From Sunxiuqinia rutila (lineage in GTDB: Bacteria > Bacteroidota > Bacteroidia > Bacteroidales > Prolixibacteraceae): a stretch of 64,000 nt of DNA. Location of the stretch: positions 67,033 to 131,032 of the forward strand of contig NZ_JBNGOT010000014.1 in NCBI RefSeq assembly GCF_050589705.1, in the 5' to 3' direction. Made by a program: the position numbers and the translations under genes. The notes under the pieces are model-generated. The model ran no database searches. It saw only the letters and a list, made by a program, of their open reading frames with translations, and was not told where the DNA came from. Within the stretch, counting starts at the first letter, position 1; every line of letters starts with the position of its first letter. This document shows positions 28,647 to 38,200 of this stretch, piece by piece.

Positions 28647-29807
28647 ATGAAGATTACAGATGTTAAAGTATGGTTGGTTGAAGGTGTAAAGTACAACTGG
28701 ACTTTATTGAAAATTTATACCGACGAAGGAATTACTGGGGTTGGCGAAGCGACAAACTGGCCCGGAAGTCAAATGATCGAAGCTGCTGCAGTTGAAGCAG
28801 GAAAACGTATTATCGGCTTGGATCCGATGCGGACTGACTTTATCTGGACCAAATTATATCGCGATTTGAATTGGGTTGGTCCTTTTGGTGCAAGTATGTG
28901 TGCTATTTCGGGTATTGACATGGCCTTGCTCGATTTGAAAGCAAAGAAACTGGGAGTCCCGATGTATGAGTTGCTGGGAGGGGCGTTTCGTACAAAAATC
29001 AGGCTGTACGCCAACTACTGGTTTACAGGTGGCGGACACAATGCTGAGGACTATGCGATGCAGGCTCGAAAGGTTATGGACTCTGGCTTTAAGGGCGTTA
29101 AATTTGATCCTTTTGCGCATGTCAACTATTTGTATGGTGAAGACCTAAATACGGACTTGGGCTTGAGTCAAGAGCAACAAAATCGAGCTTTTGAGGTGAG
29201 CAAAGCTGTTCGCGAAGCGATTGGACCCGATGCTGACCTGATGATCGAAACGCATGCAATGCTTAATTTCAAAACAGCAGTAACGATGGCTGAACGATTG
29301 GCTCAGTTGAACATTACCTGGTACGAAGAACCTGCGGGACCTGAAAATGCAAATACCTTAAAAGCTTTACGTGAACGCATCGACCCTAAAGTGTCGATTT
29401 GTGTTGGAGAGCGTCATTATACACGTCACGGAATTCGGGATCTGCTGGAGAAGCAGGTGGTGGATGTTATTATGCCGGATATTACCCGTTGTGGTGGCCC
29501 TTCGGAAATGAAGCGTATGGCTACCATGGCCGAAACCTACAATGTGTTGTTGGCACCGCATAACCCCAATGGGCCCCTGTCAACATTGGCAAGTGCTCAT
29601 GTTTGTGCGGCTGTTCCCAATTTCTTCCGGCAGGAGTATATTTATTGCGATGTCCCTTGGCGAGATGAAGTAATTGATCATGCCATTGAGGTCGATCAAG
29701 GTTATCTGGTATTATCTGACCGGCCGGGTTTAGGTGTCGATTTGGTTGAGCAAGAAATGGAGAAGCATCCGGGTATCCGTATCGCTAAAAAAGGTTTTTA
29801 TATTTAG
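28647..29807 (+). CDS. Enolase-superfamily acid-sugar dehydratase (mandelate racemase subgroup)
   Basis: This 386-residue protein has the enolase-superfamily capping domain followed by a (beta/alpha)7beta barrel. Metal ligands are Glu201 (LMIETHAM), Glu227 (WYEEPAGPE) and Glu255 (VGERHYTRHG). Lys152 lies on the second strand (KGVKFDP), and the His-Asp dyad is His305 (APHNPNGPLS) with Asp278 (MPDITRCGG). This set is typical of aldonate dehydratases such as D-galactonate, L-fuconate or L-rhamnonate dehydratase, which convert an aldonate to a 2-keto-3-deoxy acid. 3,6-anhydrogalactonate cycloisomerases are also in this superfamily and cannot be excluded. Neighbouring lactonase, SDR and RraA genes support an oxidative sugar pathway. 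Confidence 0.88.
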   Translation: MKITDVKVWLVEGVKYNWTLLKIYTDEGITGVGEATNWPGSQMIEAAAVEAGKRIIGLDPMRTDFIWTKLYRDLNWVGPFGASMCAISGIDMALLDLKAKKLGVPMYELLGGAFRTKIRLYANYWFTGGGHNAEDYAMQARKVMDSGFKGVKFDPFAHVNYLYGEDLNTDLGLSQEQQNRAFEVSKAVREAIGPDADLMIETHAMLNFKTAVTMAERLAQLNITWYEEPAGPENANTLKALRERIDPKVSICVGERHYTRHGIRDLLEKQVVDVIMPDITRCGGPSEMKRMATMAETYNVLLAPHNPNGPLSTLASAHVCAAVPNFFRQEYIYCDVPWRDEVIDHAIEVDQGYLVLSDRPGLGVDLVEQEMEKHPGIRIAKKGFYI

Positions 29808-29946
29808 GAATAGGAAAGTACGAAGTGACTAAAGTATATTGACAGAGTTTTTAAGCCTTAAGTTAGTTCGAAGTTGTCCAAGAATCTATTGTCTTGGCTC
29901 TAACAAAAGTGTCTTTTAAAAATATAAACAGATAAAACCAATAAAA

Positions 29947-30735
29947 ATGTTAGGGATTAATCTAACCGATAAAGGAGCTATTGTAACAGGTGTTTCCAGT
30001 GGTATTGGTGCAGGAGTCGCAAAAGTGCTGGCTGAAGCTGGCTGTCATGTGGCTGGTTGTGCAAGGACATCTGAAGATCAGGATAGTGTCAAAGATTTTA
30101 TCAAGAGTGTTGAAGCTTTTGGGAGGAAAGCTTTTTACCAAGCGGTTGATGTCACCTCAAAAGAGCAGATTGCCTCTTTTGTTGAAAGTGTTGCCCGTGA
30201 ATTTAAGCAGATCGATCTAGTGGTTTCCAATGCCGGGGTAAACGTATTTAAAGGAGCTTCGCAGTGCTCCGAAGAAGATTGGACTTATAATCATGAACTA
30301 AACCTGGCTTCGCATTGGCGCTTGGCAAAAGCAAGCCGGAAACATTTAGAAGCAAGTTCTTCAGGAGTTTTTGTCGTTATGACTTCCAATCATGCTTACT
30401 CGTCAATTCCTGGTTGTTTTCCATACAATGTGACCAAAACGGCACTTACTGGTTTGGTTCGTGCCATGGCAATTGAATGGGGACCCTCTGTTCGGGTTGT
30501 GGGAATAGCTCCTGGATTTATCGATACTCCCGGAAACGATAAATGGTTTAACTCGTTCCCGGACGCAGCCGCTGAACGTCAACGAACAATTGATTTGCAT
30601 CCGGCGGGAAAACTTGGTACCCCAGAAGAAGTTGGAGCATGGTGTGCTTTTCTGGCAAGTGACTTTGCTGCTTTCGCAACGGGTACAACCTATCTTTTGG
30701 ATGGAGGCCGGTCGGCGTTAATGCAGGATAGTTAG
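29947..30735 (+). CDS. SDR-family oxidoreductase
   Basis: This is a classical short-chain dehydrogenase of 262 residues. It shows the nucleotide-binding TGVSSGIGAG (residues 14-23), SNAG (94-97), catalytic Ser near 147 (VMTSNHAYSS) and the Tyr160-Lys164 pair in FPYNVTKTAL, then IAPGFIDTPG. By context it may oxidise a 2-keto-3-deoxy sugar acid (as L-2-keto-3-deoxyfuconate dehydrogenase does) or a free sugar. The upstream 139-bp gap contains a small 6-bp hairpin at 29878-29897, so it may have partly independent expression from the dehydratase gene. Confidence 0.9.
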   Translation: MLGINLTDKGAIVTGVSSGIGAGVAKVLAEAGCHVAGCARTSEDQDSVKDFIKSVEAFGRKAFYQAVDVTSKEQIASFVESVAREFKQIDLVVSNAGVNVFKGASQCSEEDWTYNHELNLASHWRLAKASRKHLEASSSGVFVVMTSNHAYSSIPGCFPYNVTKTALTGLVRAMAIEWGPSVRVVGIAPGFIDTPGNDKWFNSFPDAAAERQRTIDLHPAGKLGTPEEVGAWCAFLASDFAAFATGTTYLLDGGRSALMQDS

Positions 30736-30863
30736 AATTGATGACTTATTATTTCTGAATTGCGGATGGAGATAGACCTTGGGAATCCAGCTTATGAGTT
30801 TCAGGTTCCAAGTATCAGGTTGTTTGGATATCCGAACATCTGAAAGTGTAACATCCGGCATTT

Positions 30864-31787
30864 ATGAAACTTTCGTTATTACTCTCAACATTGTTGATTA
30901 CGAATTTACTTATGGGACAAAAAGTCGAGCTTGTTGAAAATACGCCAGTGGCAATTTTAGGAGAAGGCACGGTGTGGCACCCCTTTGAAAAGGTATTGTA
31001 TTGGGTGGATATTACCGGAGAAAAACTTCATCGCTACGATCCGGTAAAGAAGGAAAATAAAACGTACCCAACGGGAAGTATGATTGGTACTGTCGTTCCT
31101 GCCGCTGGCGAGTATACTGTTTTGCTGGCATTGGAAACGGGTATTTATGGAATGGCAGCGAACGGTGTTTTGCATCAATTGATCAACTATCCGAACGAAT
31201 TGCAAGGGAATCGGTTTAACGATGGGAAATGCGATCCGGCCGGTCGTTTTTGGGTGGGAACAATGAACAAGAAAGTTGTGAAAGGAGCTGGAAATCTCTA
31301 TGTTTTTGATGGGCAGGTTTTGACTGTGAAACAAGCAGAAGTAACGATTTCCAATGGAATTGTTTGGGCTTCTGATGGACAAACGATGTATTTCATTGAC
31401 ACCGCTGAACAGTGCATTTTTGCCTACGACTTCACGCAGGCGACCGGAGAATTGTCTAATCGTAGGATTGCCATAAATGTACCGGCTGAGCTTGGAGCTC
31501 CGGATGGTATGACCATTGATTCGGAGGGAATGTTGTGGGTTGCCCATTGGGGCGGTCATGCCGTTATTCAGTGGAATCCAAATACGGGGGAACAACTGCG
31601 GGTAATCGATGTTCCCGCCCCTCATGTAACTTCCTGCGCTTTTGGTGGAGCTGATCTTAACACCTTGTTTATCTCAACAGCTAAAGAAGGCTTGTCTGAA
31701 AAGCAATTGCAAGCATACCCTTTAAGCGGCTCGCTTTTTCAAATTGCCCTTGATGTGCAAGGACTACCCGCAGGAGTCTATCGGTAG
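30864..31787 (+). CDS. SMP-30/gluconolactonase-family lactonase, exported
   Basis: This 307-residue six-bladed propeller has the SMP-30 metal-site residues: Glu34 (LGEGTVWHP), Asn119 (NRFNDGKCDP), Asn164 (TISNGIVW) and Asp214 (GAPDGMTID). The family hydrolyses aldonolactones to aldonates. The first 18 residues (MKLSLLLSTLLITNLLMG) form a signal peptide, so it is probably periplasmic while neighbouring pathway enzymes are cytoplasmic. That implies lactone formation outside the cytoplasm, or uptake of an aldonate by the RhaT-like permease that follows. It is the fifth carbohydrate gene in a plus-strand run. Confidence 0.88.
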   Translation: MKLSLLLSTLLITNLLMGQKVELVENTPVAILGEGTVWHPFEKVLYWVDITGEKLHRYDPVKKENKTYPTGSMIGTVVPAAGEYTVLLALETGIYGMAANGVLHQLINYPNELQGNRFNDGKCDPAGRFWVGTMNKKVVKGAGNLYVFDGQVLTVKQAEVTISNGIVWASDGQTMYFIDTAEQCIFAYDFTQATGELSNRRIAINVPAELGAPDGMTIDSEGMLWVAHWGGHAVIQWNPNTGEQLRVIDVPAPHVTSCAFGGADLNTLFISTAKEGLSEKQLQAYPLSGSLFQIALDVQGLPAGVYR

Positions 31788-31811
31788 TTTCTACTTACCG
31801 TTATCACTTTA

Positions 31812-31840
31812 CGTCATTGCGAAAGGAGTGCAGCAATCTT
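31812..31840 (+). repeat. REP-like palindromic fragment
   Basis: The segment has CGTCATTGCGA at its start and GCAATCTT at its end, with ATTGC and GCAAT as inverted arms. From memory this resembles the widespread intergenic GTCATTGCGAG...GAAGCAATC type of repeat found in many bacterial genomes. It lies 25 bp after the lactonase stop. Family membership is unverified. Confidence 0.45.
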
Positions 31841-31972
31841 TCTGATTCAGTAGTCAGCATCTCATGAATGGGAATCGAAACAATATTGTTAAGGAATAGA
31901 ATACATATTCTTTTTTGATAATTTAGTTCATAAAATGAAAAAATAGTCCATTTAAACAGAGAATCAACTCTC

Positions 31973-31980
31973 TATCTTTA
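31973..31980 (+). promoter_or_regulatory. Possible -7 box ahead of the permease gene
   Basis: TATCTTTA matches seven of the eight positions of TAnnTTTG and is placed 33 nt upstream of the ATG at 32014. No -33 element was identified. It would allow the permease to be expressed apart from the upstream cluster. Confidence 0.3.
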
Positions 31981-32013
31981 GTATATTAATAGAACATAAC
32001 CTAACTAAATAAA

Positions 32014-33012
32014 ATGAATTTCTTTTCCGGATTACTCATTGTTGTTCTTGCAGGCGTGTTGCAAGGATCATTTTTCTTACCAATGACTTATACCAAAAAA
32101 TGGCAATGGGCACATAGCTGGTTTGCTTTTTCGTTATTGGCTATGTTGTTGGTTAATTGGGGAATTGCCCTGCTAACTATCAATGGTATTACTTCTATTA
32201 TTGCGGCTGTTCCGGTTCAACTACTGTTGCTGGTGGCCGTATTTGGTTTATTATGGGGTATTGGAGCTATCCTTTTTGGCAAGGCAATGGATATGTTGGG
32301 AATGGCACTTGGCTATCCCATTATTATGGGCATTAATGCCATTACAGGGACTTTAGTTCCGGCCTTATTTTTTTCATCCTCAATTTTTTTGGAGCTCAAA
32401 GGACTGTTAATTCTTTTTGGGGCTTTGGTTTCGGTTGTTGGAATCTACTATTGTGCGAGGGCTTCCTCTCAAAAAGATAAAAGTTCGAAACTCTCGAATT
32501 ATACAACCACGGGCTTGATTCTGGCTGTTATCTCTGGTTTTACTTCGTGTTTACCCAATTTGGGAGCTGCTTTTAGTCAGGATATTACCCGAATTGCTGT
32601 CGAACATGGCGTAGGACAGGCGATGGCTGGAAATGTAATTTGGTCTTTGTTTTTTACAGCAGGATCTCTGGTGAATATGGGATATTGCTTGTTTGTTCTT
32701 ATAAAAGGAAAAGAATTGAAAGCATTTATTAATGAGCATAAAACGATGAATTGGGGACTGATCCTGGGCATGTCAGCTATGTGGATTGGAAGTTTCTATG
32801 CTTATGGCTATGGCGCTGTTGTTTTGGGCGATTTAGGCTTGGTTGTTGGATGGCCGCTTTTGGTATCATTATCCATTGTCATTGGCAACCTCTGGGGAAT
32901 ATTCCGGGGAGAATGGATAGGAGCTCCTCATAAAGCCCGTAAAACGCTCAATTTTGGAATTGTTTTGTTGATTGGTTCCGTTCTTATTATTGCATTAAAC
33001 AACCTTGTATAA
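32014..33012 (+). CDS. RhaT-family (L-rhamnose/H+ symporter-like) sugar permease
   Basis: This 332-residue inner-membrane protein has about ten hydrophobic segments. It begins FFSGLLIVVLAGVLQGSFFL and contains WAHSWFAFSLLAMLLVNWGI, LLWGIGAILFGKAMDMLGM and ALGYPIIMGINAITGTLVPA. The arrangement and motifs (KKWQWAHSW near residue 30, GxxWGIGxxxFG, LGMxLG) are those of the RhaT branch of the drug/metabolite transporter superfamily. By context it takes up a deoxy sugar or the sugar acid made by the exported lactonase. Substrate is not determined by sequence. It is the last intact gene of the plus-strand cluster. Confidence 0.85.
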   Translation: MNFFSGLLIVVLAGVLQGSFFLPMTYTKKWQWAHSWFAFSLLAMLLVNWGIALLTINGITSIIAAVPVQLLLLVAVFGLLWGIGAILFGKAMDMLGMALGYPIIMGINAITGTLVPALFFSSSIFLELKGLLILFGALVSVVGIYYCARASSQKDKSSKLSNYTTTGLILAVISGFTSCLPNLGAAFSQDITRIAVEHGVGQAMAGNVIWSLFFTAGSLVNMGYCLFVLIKGKELKAFINEHKTMNWGLILGMSAMWIGSFYAYGYGAVVLGDLGLVVGWPLLVSLSIVIGNLWGIFRGEWIGAPHKARKTLNFGIVLLIGSVLIIALNNLV

Positions 33013-33050
33013 CAGGTTATTTCAATAAAGGATTTAAAAAAATAGCGCTT

Positions 33051-33270
33051 ATGCTTTCAGATAAAGTGGTTTTGGCCTTAGCTTCTTTTTCAATTCTGGT
33101 TTCAGGATGTAAGTCCGGTGTTTCACCGGGTAAAGAAATGCCTTCAAAACCGAGTTTCACGCATGGGAAAACGAGTTAGCAGAACCTCTTTGACAAACAC
33201 ACCCCGTTGGAAACAACATACATTGGACAGATACAACCAGGTTTATGTTGATTCGTTGCGGCGGGAGTAA
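33051..33270 (+). pseudogene. Broken small lipoprotein gene remnant
   Basis: An ATG at 33051 opens a 42-codon frame with a good lipoprotein signal (VVLALASFSILVSGC, Cys20), ending at TAG 33177-33179. Reading through that TAG gives QNLFDKHTP. After a one-base shift inside a run of four C (33202-33205) the frame continues as RWKQHTLDRYNQVYVDSLRR to a TAA at 33268. The composition of these pieces looks protein-coding, so two lesions in a former gene are a reasonable reading. Alternatively only the 42-residue lipopeptide is real. I do not recognise the family. Confidence 0.35.
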
Positions 33271-33376
33271 GTTTATTCTCTGTTTGAATGGCATTGCAGG
33301 TTGGGGTAGAAGTAGGATAGGTAATAAAAACAATAAATAGATAACATGTCAATAGTATAGATAAGCTCATTTCTTT

Positions 33377-33384
33377 TATTTTTG
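33377..33384 (+). promoter_or_regulatory. Possible -7 box of the sigma gene
   Basis: TATTTTTG fits TAnnTTTG exactly and ends 5 nt before the ATG at 33390. If used, the transcript would be essentially leaderless. No -33 box was seen, so chance occurrence in T-rich DNA is possible. Confidence 0.25.
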
Positions 33385-33389
33385 TGCCA

Positions 33390-33977
33390 ATGCAAATTAT
33401 TGATGGAGTAGAAGAAGGCGTATTGATTGATAAACTCATTCAGGGTGATCAGCTCGCTTTTGAAAAGCTTTTTCGGTTTTATTATCCCGGATTAGCGGTT
33501 TATGCTCGTCAGTTTGTTACTGATGCCGAAAAGGCTGAAGAAATTGTACAAGACTTTTTTGTTCGCTTTTGGGAGAAACACACCTCCCTGCAACCTTCTG
33601 ATTCTTTAAAATCCTATTTGTTCTCTTCTGTAAAAAACAGTAGCCTCAATGTATTGAAGCGTTTAAAAGTAGAAGAGCGATATCTGCGCAATATTCAGCT
33701 GTTATCCGATGATCATTTGCTGTACGACCCGGATTTATATATAGCCTCCGAATTGCAGGATAAAATACAAAAGGCTATCGATAAGTTGCCTGATCGATGT
33801 CGCGAGGTTTTTATTTTGAGCCGGATTAATGGCTTGAAGAATGATGAAATTGCATTGCAGTTAAACATTTCAAAGCGAACCGTTGAAACTCAAATTAGCA
33901 AGGCCTTAAAGATCCTTAAGGTTGAACTGAAAGAATATATTGGACTCCTGGCTCTTTGGGGATTCATTAATCTTTAA
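33390..33977 (+). CDS. ECF-type RNA polymerase sigma-70 factor
   Basis: This 195-residue ECF sigma factor has region 2 (FEKLFRFYYPGLAVYARQFV, EIVQDFFVRFWEKH) and region 4 (LPDRCREVFILSRINGLKND, IALQLNISKRTVETQISKAL). The ATG at 33390 is preferred to a GTG six bases upstream, because it directly precedes the usual short acidic leader. A 133-bp gap with a hairpin separates it from fecR. The arrangement sigma, fecR, STN-susC, susD is the canonical trans-envelope signalling PUL, so it should activate susC/susD at 35202-40121. Confidence 0.92.
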   Translation: MQIIDGVEEGVLIDKLIQGDQLAFEKLFRFYYPGLAVYARQFVTDAEKAEEIVQDFFVRFWEKHTSLQPSDSLKSYLFSSVKNSSLNVLKRLKVEERYLRNIQLLSDDHLLYDPDLYIASELQDKIQKAIDKLPDRCREVFILSRINGLKNDEIALQLNISKRTVETQISKALKILKVELKEYIGLLALWGFINL

Positions 33978-34049
33978 TCTTTTTTATCCTTTTCTTAATT
34001 TTTTTTGAAATCTGCATACGTGTAGTTGCTGTGGCAATTGTATTGTTAG

Positions 34050-34082
34050 TGTAAGAAAGAACAAAAGCGTTGCATTCTTACA
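34050..34082 (+). other. 8-bp perfect hairpin between sigma and fecR
   Basis: TGTAAGAA (34050-34057) and TTCTTACA (34075-34082) are perfect inverted arms around a 17-nt loop, 28 bp ahead of the fecR ATG. It could be a folded leader of fecR or a palindromic binding site; sequence alone does not decide. Confidence 0.4.
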
Positions 34083-34110
34083 GAACTAATTTCTAATCTA
34101 TTGGTGCCAG

Positions 34111-35088
34111 ATGCATATAAAAGATACCGACAATGCCAGAATAGCTGATTTCATAAGAAGCAGAGAATCATTAACCGAAGAGCAGCAGCTTGTCGAAGCT
34201 GGAAAAATCATCAATCAAATTAACGAAGTTGATGTAACAACTGCCTGGAGAAATGTTTCTGGTAGAATAAATCAACCTAAAACTTCTCGTTTAATTTTTC
34301 GTCAACTTCAGCGGATCGCTGCTGTATTATTTTTCCCCGTCCTGTTGGTTTCCATGTGGAGCTTGTTTGTAAAAATCCCTGAGATAAAAAGTACGCTAAT
34401 TGCTCATCAGGAAGTGACCAGCCCCATTGGCTGCCGCACAAAAGTAGAGTTGCCTGATGGTACCTATGCTTGGTTAAATGCCGAAAGTACCATTAAGTTT
34501 CCGGTTCCTTTCATCGGTCAAAAAAGGGAAGTAGAACTGATGGGCGAGGCTTATTTTGAGGTTACCCCAAACAAGGAAAAACCGTTTGTTATTACTTCGG
34601 ATGAAGCAAAGGTAACTGTTCTGGGAACCAGCTTTAACTTTCGGTCTTATGAAGAAGACAAGGTTGTGGAAGTGGTGCTGAAAGAAGGAGCCGTTCGGCT
34701 CGAAAGTGAGTACAATAACATCGCTAGCGAATACTTGATGAAGCCGAACAACCGGGTGGTGGTGAATAAACGTTCTGGCGAGTTAAAGATTACCGATGTA
34801 CATGTTGATAAATACATTGCATGGCATAAAAATAAGCTGGTTTTTGATGAAAGTTCGATTGATGAACTTGCTGCAAAACTGGAACGTTGGTATGGTGTGG
34901 AAGTGATTATTCAGGATAAGAACTTGCAGGCATATCGTTTCTCCACCACCTTCGAAAACGAATCACTGCAGCATGTAATCGACCTCCTGGAATTATCCTC
35001 TCCAATTAACATTGAATATAAACAGGCTGAATACAAACCAGAAGCAAAAACCGTCACTAAATCTAAAATAATTATAACCAAAAGATAA
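34111..35088 (+). CDS. FecR-family anti-sigma factor
   Basis: This 325-residue inner-membrane anti-sigma factor has a cytoplasmic sigma-binding N-terminus to about residue 65 and one membrane helix near 68-87 (QRIAAVLFFPVLLVSMWSLF). The periplasmic FecR domain reads GCRTKVELPDGTYAWLNAES, VELMGEAYFEVTPNKEKPFV and VTVLGTSFNFRSYEEDKVVE. A C-terminal DUF4974-type domain (LVFDESSIDELAAKLERWYG) would contact the STN domain of the SusC encoded next. It follows the sigma gene and precedes susC by 113 bp containing two hairpins. Confidence 0.93.
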   Translation: MHIKDTDNARIADFIRSRESLTEEQQLVEAGKIINQINEVDVTTAWRNVSGRINQPKTSRLIFRQLQRIAAVLFFPVLLVSMWSLFVKIPEIKSTLIAHQEVTSPIGCRTKVELPDGTYAWLNAESTIKFPVPFIGQKREVELMGEAYFEVTPNKEKPFVITSDEAKVTVLGTSFNFRSYEEDKVVEVVLKEGAVRLESEYNNIASEYLMKPNNRVVVNKRSGELKITDVHVDKYIAWHKNKLVFDESSIDELAAKLERWYGVEVIIQDKNLQAYRFSTTFENESLQHVIDLLELSSPINIEYKQAEYKPEAKTVTKSKIIITKR

Positions 35089-35123
35089 AGGCGTTGCCTA
35101 TGACAAAACCCAAAACAAAGAAA

Positions 35124-35144
35124 GGAAGTGCAGCGAACACTTCC
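35124..35144 (+). other. Hairpin 1 in the fecR-susC gap
   Basis: GGAAGTG (35124-35130) pairs perfectly with CACTTCC (35138-35144) around a 7-nt loop. It is the first of two stable hairpins between fecR and susC; the same layout appears at 56786-56851. A leader attenuator or processing site is a reasonable inference. Confidence 0.55.
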
Positions 35145-35150
35145 CTTCAA

Positions 35151-35173
35151 AATTTACCCGACAGGGGTAAATT
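35151..35173 (+). other. Hairpin 2 in the fecR-susC gap
   Basis: AATTTACCC (35151-35159) pairs perfectly over 9 bp with GGGTAAATT (35165-35173) around the loop GACAG. It lies 28 bp before the susC ATG and, because it is AU-closed, could reorganise with ribosome or regulator binding. Confidence 0.55.
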
Positions 35174-35201
35174 ATTTAATAATAATTAACAGGATAAATT
35201 T

Positions 35202-38200
35202 ATGAAAAAAATGACGAAACCCTTGGGTGTATTTTTTAATGCACACCGGAAAATTCTTACAATTATGCGAAATGCAGCTTTTTTAATTCTCTTTACCAGC
35301 TTGCAGGTTGTTGCAGGCATGAGTTATTCGCAGTCAACCAGATTGTCGCTGAATAAAAGTAATGTGACTATAAAAGACGTTCTGATGGAAATAGAAAATC
35401 AGAGCGGAATGTATTTTCTGTATAATAGTGAGTTGATTGATGTTCAGGAAAAAGTGGATGCTTCTTTCACCAATGAGAAACTGGATGTCATTCTGAATAA
35501 GCTATTCGAAGATAAAAATGTTCAAGTAATTGTAAACGACCGGCATATTGTTTTAACTCCGGGAAGTACAAGCTCGAACCTCCAGCAGCAGAAAACAATC
35601 TCTGGAAAAGTAACCGACGCCTTGGGGCAGCCCTTACCCGGTGTTACAGTTTTGGTAAAAGGAACAACCATTGGTATTGTTACTGACTTTGATGGTCTTT
35701 ACACTCTTACTGAAGTGCCTGCCGGAGCTACCTTGGTTTTCTCGTTTGTTGGAATGAAGTCACAGGAAGTAGAAGTGGCCGGGAAAAACCAGATCGATAT
35801 TGCCCTGGCTGAGGATGCGATTGGCATTGAGGAAGTTGTGGCGATTGGTTACGGTACCCAGAAGAAAGTAAACCTGACCGGATCGGTTTCTGCAGTTAAT
35901 GCCGATGCCTTGGAGAACCGACCTGTTACCAATGTTTCCTCAGCCTTACAAGGACTAATGCCAGGTGCTACGGTTACTCAAACCAGCGGTCAGCCGGGTA
36001 AAGATGCTGGTGGTATCCGAATTCGTGGTATCGGAACTCTTAATAATTCGAACCCCATGTATGTTGTGGATGGAATGGTTGTTGGAAATATCAATGACAT
36101 CGATCCCAGCGATATTGCATCCATTTCTATTTTGAAAGATGCGGCATCAGCAGCAATCTATGGGTCACGTGCCTCGAATGGGGTGATTTTGGTGACAACT
36201 AAAAAAGGGAATAGCAAAGAAACAACCTTGAAATACGAAGGTTACATTGGCTGGCAACAACCAACACAACTTCTTGAACATCTTCCTTCCTGGGAATATG
36301 CCGAGCTGTATAACAAAGCTTTGGTTAATGAAAATAAATCGCCTGCTTATACCGAGGCTGAAATTGAAAAATTCAAGAATGGTAGTGATCCCGACAATTA
36401 TCCGAACACCGATTGGGCTGGCTTATTTTATAAGAAAAGTGGTTTTCAGCAAAGTCACCGTGCGCAAATCAGTGGAGGTAGCGACAACACCACTTATTTG
36501 ATTTCATTAGGTTACCTGGATCAAGGAGGAATTATCGATAATGCGGGATTTAAGCGTTACAACGGACGGGCAAACATAACCACAACAATCAATAAATTTG
36601 AGGTTAACTTTAACATGTCGTTTACTCAGGGAAATACGACTGAACCAACAAACCCATACACGGGCGATATGTACCAGATATTTCGGCAAATTAACCGAAT
36701 TGCGCCTTTCGTCCCTTACAAATACTCAACCGGAGATTATGGTTATATTGCCGATGGTAACCCCTTGGCATGGATGGATCTGGGTGCTATACGGGAAGAG
36801 AAATACCGGAAGACACGCGGTATCGGAAATATAAGTTATGAGCCCATCAAAGGATTAAAAATTAAGGAAATCCTGGGTTATGAATACACTGGTACTTCGG
36901 ATGAAAAATTCATTAAAGACATTCAGTTCTATAATTGGAAAACGGGTGAGCCAACGCTTTACCAGGGGCCAAACAGTCAAAAAGACATTCGGGCAGACTA
37001 CCAAACTGTTAGTTTGCAAACTTTGGTGACTTATGAAAAGACGTTTGGAAAACATACAATTCAGGCTTTGGGAGGTTTTTCGCAGGAAAGCTCACGTACC
37101 GATTGGAACAGTTCCTACCGGAAGTCTTTTTTGAATAATGAACTGTGGGAGGTTAACGCTGGGTCTGCTGATGGTCAGGTAGCCGAAGGTTCGGCTTACG
37201 AGTATTCTTTAAGATCATATTTTGGACGTATTTCATACAACTTCAATGATAAATATTTATTAGAGGCGAATGTACGTCAAGATGGTAGTTCCCGCATCTC
37301 GAAAGATAATCGTTGGGGTACTTTTCCTTCATTTTCCGGAGCATGGCGTGCGATTAACGAGCCATTTATGGAAAACGTAAAAGATGTGGTGTCGGACTTA
37401 AAAATTAGAGCTGGTTGGGGTATTCTTGGAAATCAATCCATTGGGAATTATCCTTACCAATCGGTATTGTCAGCTGCTGATTACCGATTAGGAGGTGCTG
37501 TTGTCTCCGGAGTTGCCCTAAAAGATGGTGTGAATACGGACATTAAATGGGAAGAATCAACCACCACCAATATTGGTGTTGACTTAGGCCTTTTCTCTAA
37601 TAAATTAACTTTTTCTACCGACGTTTACAACCGAATTACTTCTGATGTATTATTGAAATTACCCGTTCCCTCACCTACAGGATTAACTGATCCTTATCAA
37701 AATGCGGGTGAGGTGACTAACAAAGGGGTTGAGTTTCAGTTAGGCTACAAACTGAAAAAAGGAGACTGGGACTTCCATATTCTGGCTAATGCAGCTTATA
37801 ATAAGAATGAAATTACTGACCTTCGTAATGATGGTGCTCGGATATGGGATGGTTATAGTTTCTTGCAAGAGGGCTATCCGATTAACTCCTTTGGTGGCTA
37901 TATTGCTGAAGGCTTATTCAGAACACAGGAAGATTTGGACAATAGTGCTGTCATCAATCGCGGACAGGCTGCTTTGGGCGATATTAAATATAAAGACGTA
38001 AACAACGATGGTAAAATTAATGCTGAAGACCGTGAATTTTTAGGTAGCTGGATGCCTGCTTGGACCTTTGGAACCACCTTGTCTGCCTCTTGGAAAGGCT
38101 TGGATCTTCAACTTCTGTTCCAGGGGGCAGCCCAAGTGAAGAGTTATGTCCAGAATGAGTTTGTAGGTAAATTGACTGGCTTTACGGATAAACCTACTGT

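Larger units (their letters stand above)
33013..33389. other. Stretch between permease and sigma gene, 377 bp
   Basis: No intact full-size gene is present. The stretch holds a broken lipoprotein-like reading frame (33051-33270) and a -7-like box just ahead of the sigma gene at 33390. Confidence 0.5.

Noticed and set aside
30957..31625. 222-codon minus-strand reading frame opposite the SMP-30 gene
   Set aside because: It is a shadow of a gene whose active-site residues are all in place; its translation has no domain signature.
33176..33439. Minus-strand 87-codon frame between permease and sigma genes
   Set aside because: It overlaps the start of the sigma gene and shows low-complexity Ser/Thr/Ile composition without start signals.
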